Shown here piece after piece: positions 62,877-64,000 of a stretch of 64,000 bases of DNA (position 1 is its first letter; each line of letters begins with the position of its first letter). The notes under the pieces are model-generated. The model did no database searches. It was given only the letters and a program-made list of their open reading frames with translations, and had not been told where the DNA came from. Origin of the DNA: Paragemmobacter kunshanensis. GTDB lineage: Bacteria > Pseudomonadota > Alphaproteobacteria > Rhodobacterales > Rhodobacteraceae. The stretch lies in the NCBI RefSeq assembly GCF_011059185.1, contig NZ_JAALFE010000006.1, forward strand, positions 1-64,000, given 5' to 3'. A program made the translations under genes and the position numbers.

Positions 62877-64000
62877 TCAGACAGCGGGCGGGTCATAGGG
62901 CGGGCGCGACAGAAGCGTGGCCAGACGCTCCATCGACTGGGTGAAGCGCTCTTCGGGGATATGGCCCGCCAGCGCGATGCGCACCGCCTGCGGGGCGCGC
63001 CCATGGATCAGCGCATATTCATCGGCCGACCGCAGCAGCACGCCCTCGGCTTCGGCCATGCGGGTAAAGGTCGAGGCCCGCCACCCCTGCGGCAGGTTCA
63101 GAAAGGCAAAGCGCAGCCCCGGCTGCCAGCACAGATCGAAGCGTCCCAGATGATTGACCATGATCCGGATCCGGCTGGCCAGATCCTCGCCCACGCGGCG
63201 GCGGATCGCCTCGGCGGTGCCGCTCTGGAACAGATGCAGGCACAGATCACTCACGGCCTTGGGCAGCGCAAAGAAGGCGTGCTGTGCCGTCAGCCGCCCG
63301 GTTTCCCCCATGCCGGCGGGACAGACGACATAGCCGAACCGCAGCGCGGCCGAGATCGTCTTGGACAGGCTGCCGACATGCCAGACCCGTTCCGGCGCAA
63401 GCGCGCGCAGGGCGGGCCATTCGCTTTCGGACAGGGTATAGCAGTCGTCCTCGATCACCTGCAGGTCGAAATGCCGGGCGATGGCGGCGATGCGGGCGCG
63501 GCGATCCGGCGTCATCCGGGCGGTGGTGGGGTTCTGCGCCTCGGTCGTCAGGCACAGCACCTGCGCGCCATGGCGGCGGCAGGCGGCCTCCAGCGCTTCG
63601 GGGATCATGCCCTGATCATCGGTTTCCACGCCGATCACTTCGGCCCGGGCAAGGCGGGCGGCATGGCGAAAGCCGGGATAGGCCAGTTCCTCGGTCAGCA
63701 CGACGGGGCGATCCCCGCGCAGACAGCAGAGCAGGATCAGCGAAATCGCATTCTGCCCCCCCGCCGTCAGGGCGATGTCATCGGCCGAAACCGGCCCCAG
63801 ATCGCGGTCGCCCAGCCAATCGCACAGCGCCGCGCGCAAGGGCACCTCGCCGCGCTGGGTGGGATAGTCGATCCAGTCCTCGCCGATGCGGGGCAGGATG
63901 TCCTGAAGTGCTGCGCGGAAGGCATCCGCCTGGCCCACATCGGGCAGGCGCGGGGCGCGCAGGTCGATCCGGCCATGCAGTTGATCGGGTTCGCGTTCCA
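62877..64000 (-). CDS. MocR/PdxR-type regulator or PLP-dependent aminotransferase, 5' end outside window
   Basis: The frame is open to the right edge. The visible part is a fold-type I aminotransferase domain: IALTAGGQNAISLILLCCLR, LTTEAQNPTTARM, VIEDDCYTLSES, and the PLP lysine in HVGSLSKTISAALRFGYV, with the C-terminal small domain ending RPPYDPPAV. The upstream sequence ADAFRAAL and PDQLHGRIDLRAPRLPD is the usual linker start of MocR proteins, which have a GntR winged helix before it. That helix would lie beyond base 64000. Its target gene cannot be told; free aminotransferase is the alternative. Confidence 0.85.
   Translation of the reverse strand, partial: EREPDQLHGRIDLRAPRLPDVGQADAFRAALQDILPRIGEDWIDYPTQRGEVPLRAALCDWLGDRDLGPVSADDIALTAGGQNAISLILLCCLRGDRPVVLTEELAYPGFRHAARLARAEVIGVETDDQGMIPEALEAACRRHGAQVLCLTTEAQNPTTARMTPDRRARIAAIARHFDLQVIEDDCYTLSESEWPALRALAPERVWHVGSLSKTISAALRFGYVVCPAGMGETGRLTAQHAFFALPKAVSDLCLHLFQSGTAEAIRRRVGEDLASRIRIMVNHLGRFDLCWQPGLRFAFLNLPQGWRASTFTRMAEAEGVLLRSADEYALIHGRAPQAVRIALAGHIPEERFTQSMERLATLLSRPPYDPPAV

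Overview
The window looks like a chromosomal segment of an alphaproteobacterium of the family Rhodobacteraceae (Rhodobacter, Gemmobacter or Tabrizicola type). Base composition is very GC rich. The gene order dusB-ntrB-ntrC-ntrY-ntrX-trkA-trkH-hfq-hflX, the fused ispDF, the HemB lacking zinc cysteines, and NtrC/NtrX proteins without the GAFTGA loop are all typical of that group. No tRNA, rRNA, insertion sequence, prophage, CRISPR array or plasmid function was seen. Gene density is high, and no stretch longer than about 300 bases lacks a gene.

Region by region. 0-10.7 kb: a DUF1349 gene coupled to psuG, a DUF502 membrane protein, a patatin-like lipase, a 3-hydroxybutyrate dehydrogenase with a possible small RNA or leader upstream, an oligopeptide-type binding protein plus entericidin, an XRE-cupin regulator, an acyl-CoA ligase with a FrnE-like DsbA protein, and a Bcr/CflA exporter. 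10.7-23.7 kb: mfd, a small membrane protein, hemB, a YSC84-type lipoprotein, a beta-hydroxyacid dehydrogenase, a penicillin-acylase family hydrolase, a hydratase/CoA-transferase pair resembling Meh/Mct, and the divergent qorB/HxlR pair. 23.7-35.7 kb: one leftward block for nitrogen and redox signalling (DusB, NtrBC, NtrYX), potassium uptake (TrkA, TrkH) and RNA/ribosome functions (Hfq, HflX). 35.9-44.8 kb: ispDF-pgpA-cinA, an esterase, a COQ10-like protein, hpt, a cytochrome c, a porin-like protein, an exonuclease/phosphatase-fold protein, lipA and a LysE-type exporter. 44.8-64 kb: the DUF6456/DUF6477 pair, an MttB-like methyltransferase, guaA, an alcohol dehydrogenase/SDR pair, an EamA transporter, a FadL-like porin, an unassigned P-loop protein, metA, a hydrolase, ppk2 with a TetR regulator, a polyamine-type ABC transporter without a binding protein, and a MocR-type regulator cut by the right edge.

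Three families of intergenic repeats stand out. (1) Small hairpins with 6-10 bp arms and mostly 3-nt loops, often with a TG-NNN-CA core, cluster at 6.3 kb and 9.3 kb and recur at 62.8 kb. (2) A GTAGGGCGGGGTT element is tandemly repeated next to mfd and recurs after the ABC ATPase gene. At both places the element itself supplies the TAG stop codon. (3) A G/C hairpin followed by an ATATTT-N-AGATGAAG tail occurs at 23.7, 38.0 and 48.2 kb. In addition, the strand bias of G over C flips near 45-48 kb, as expected near a replication terminus or an inversion breakpoint.
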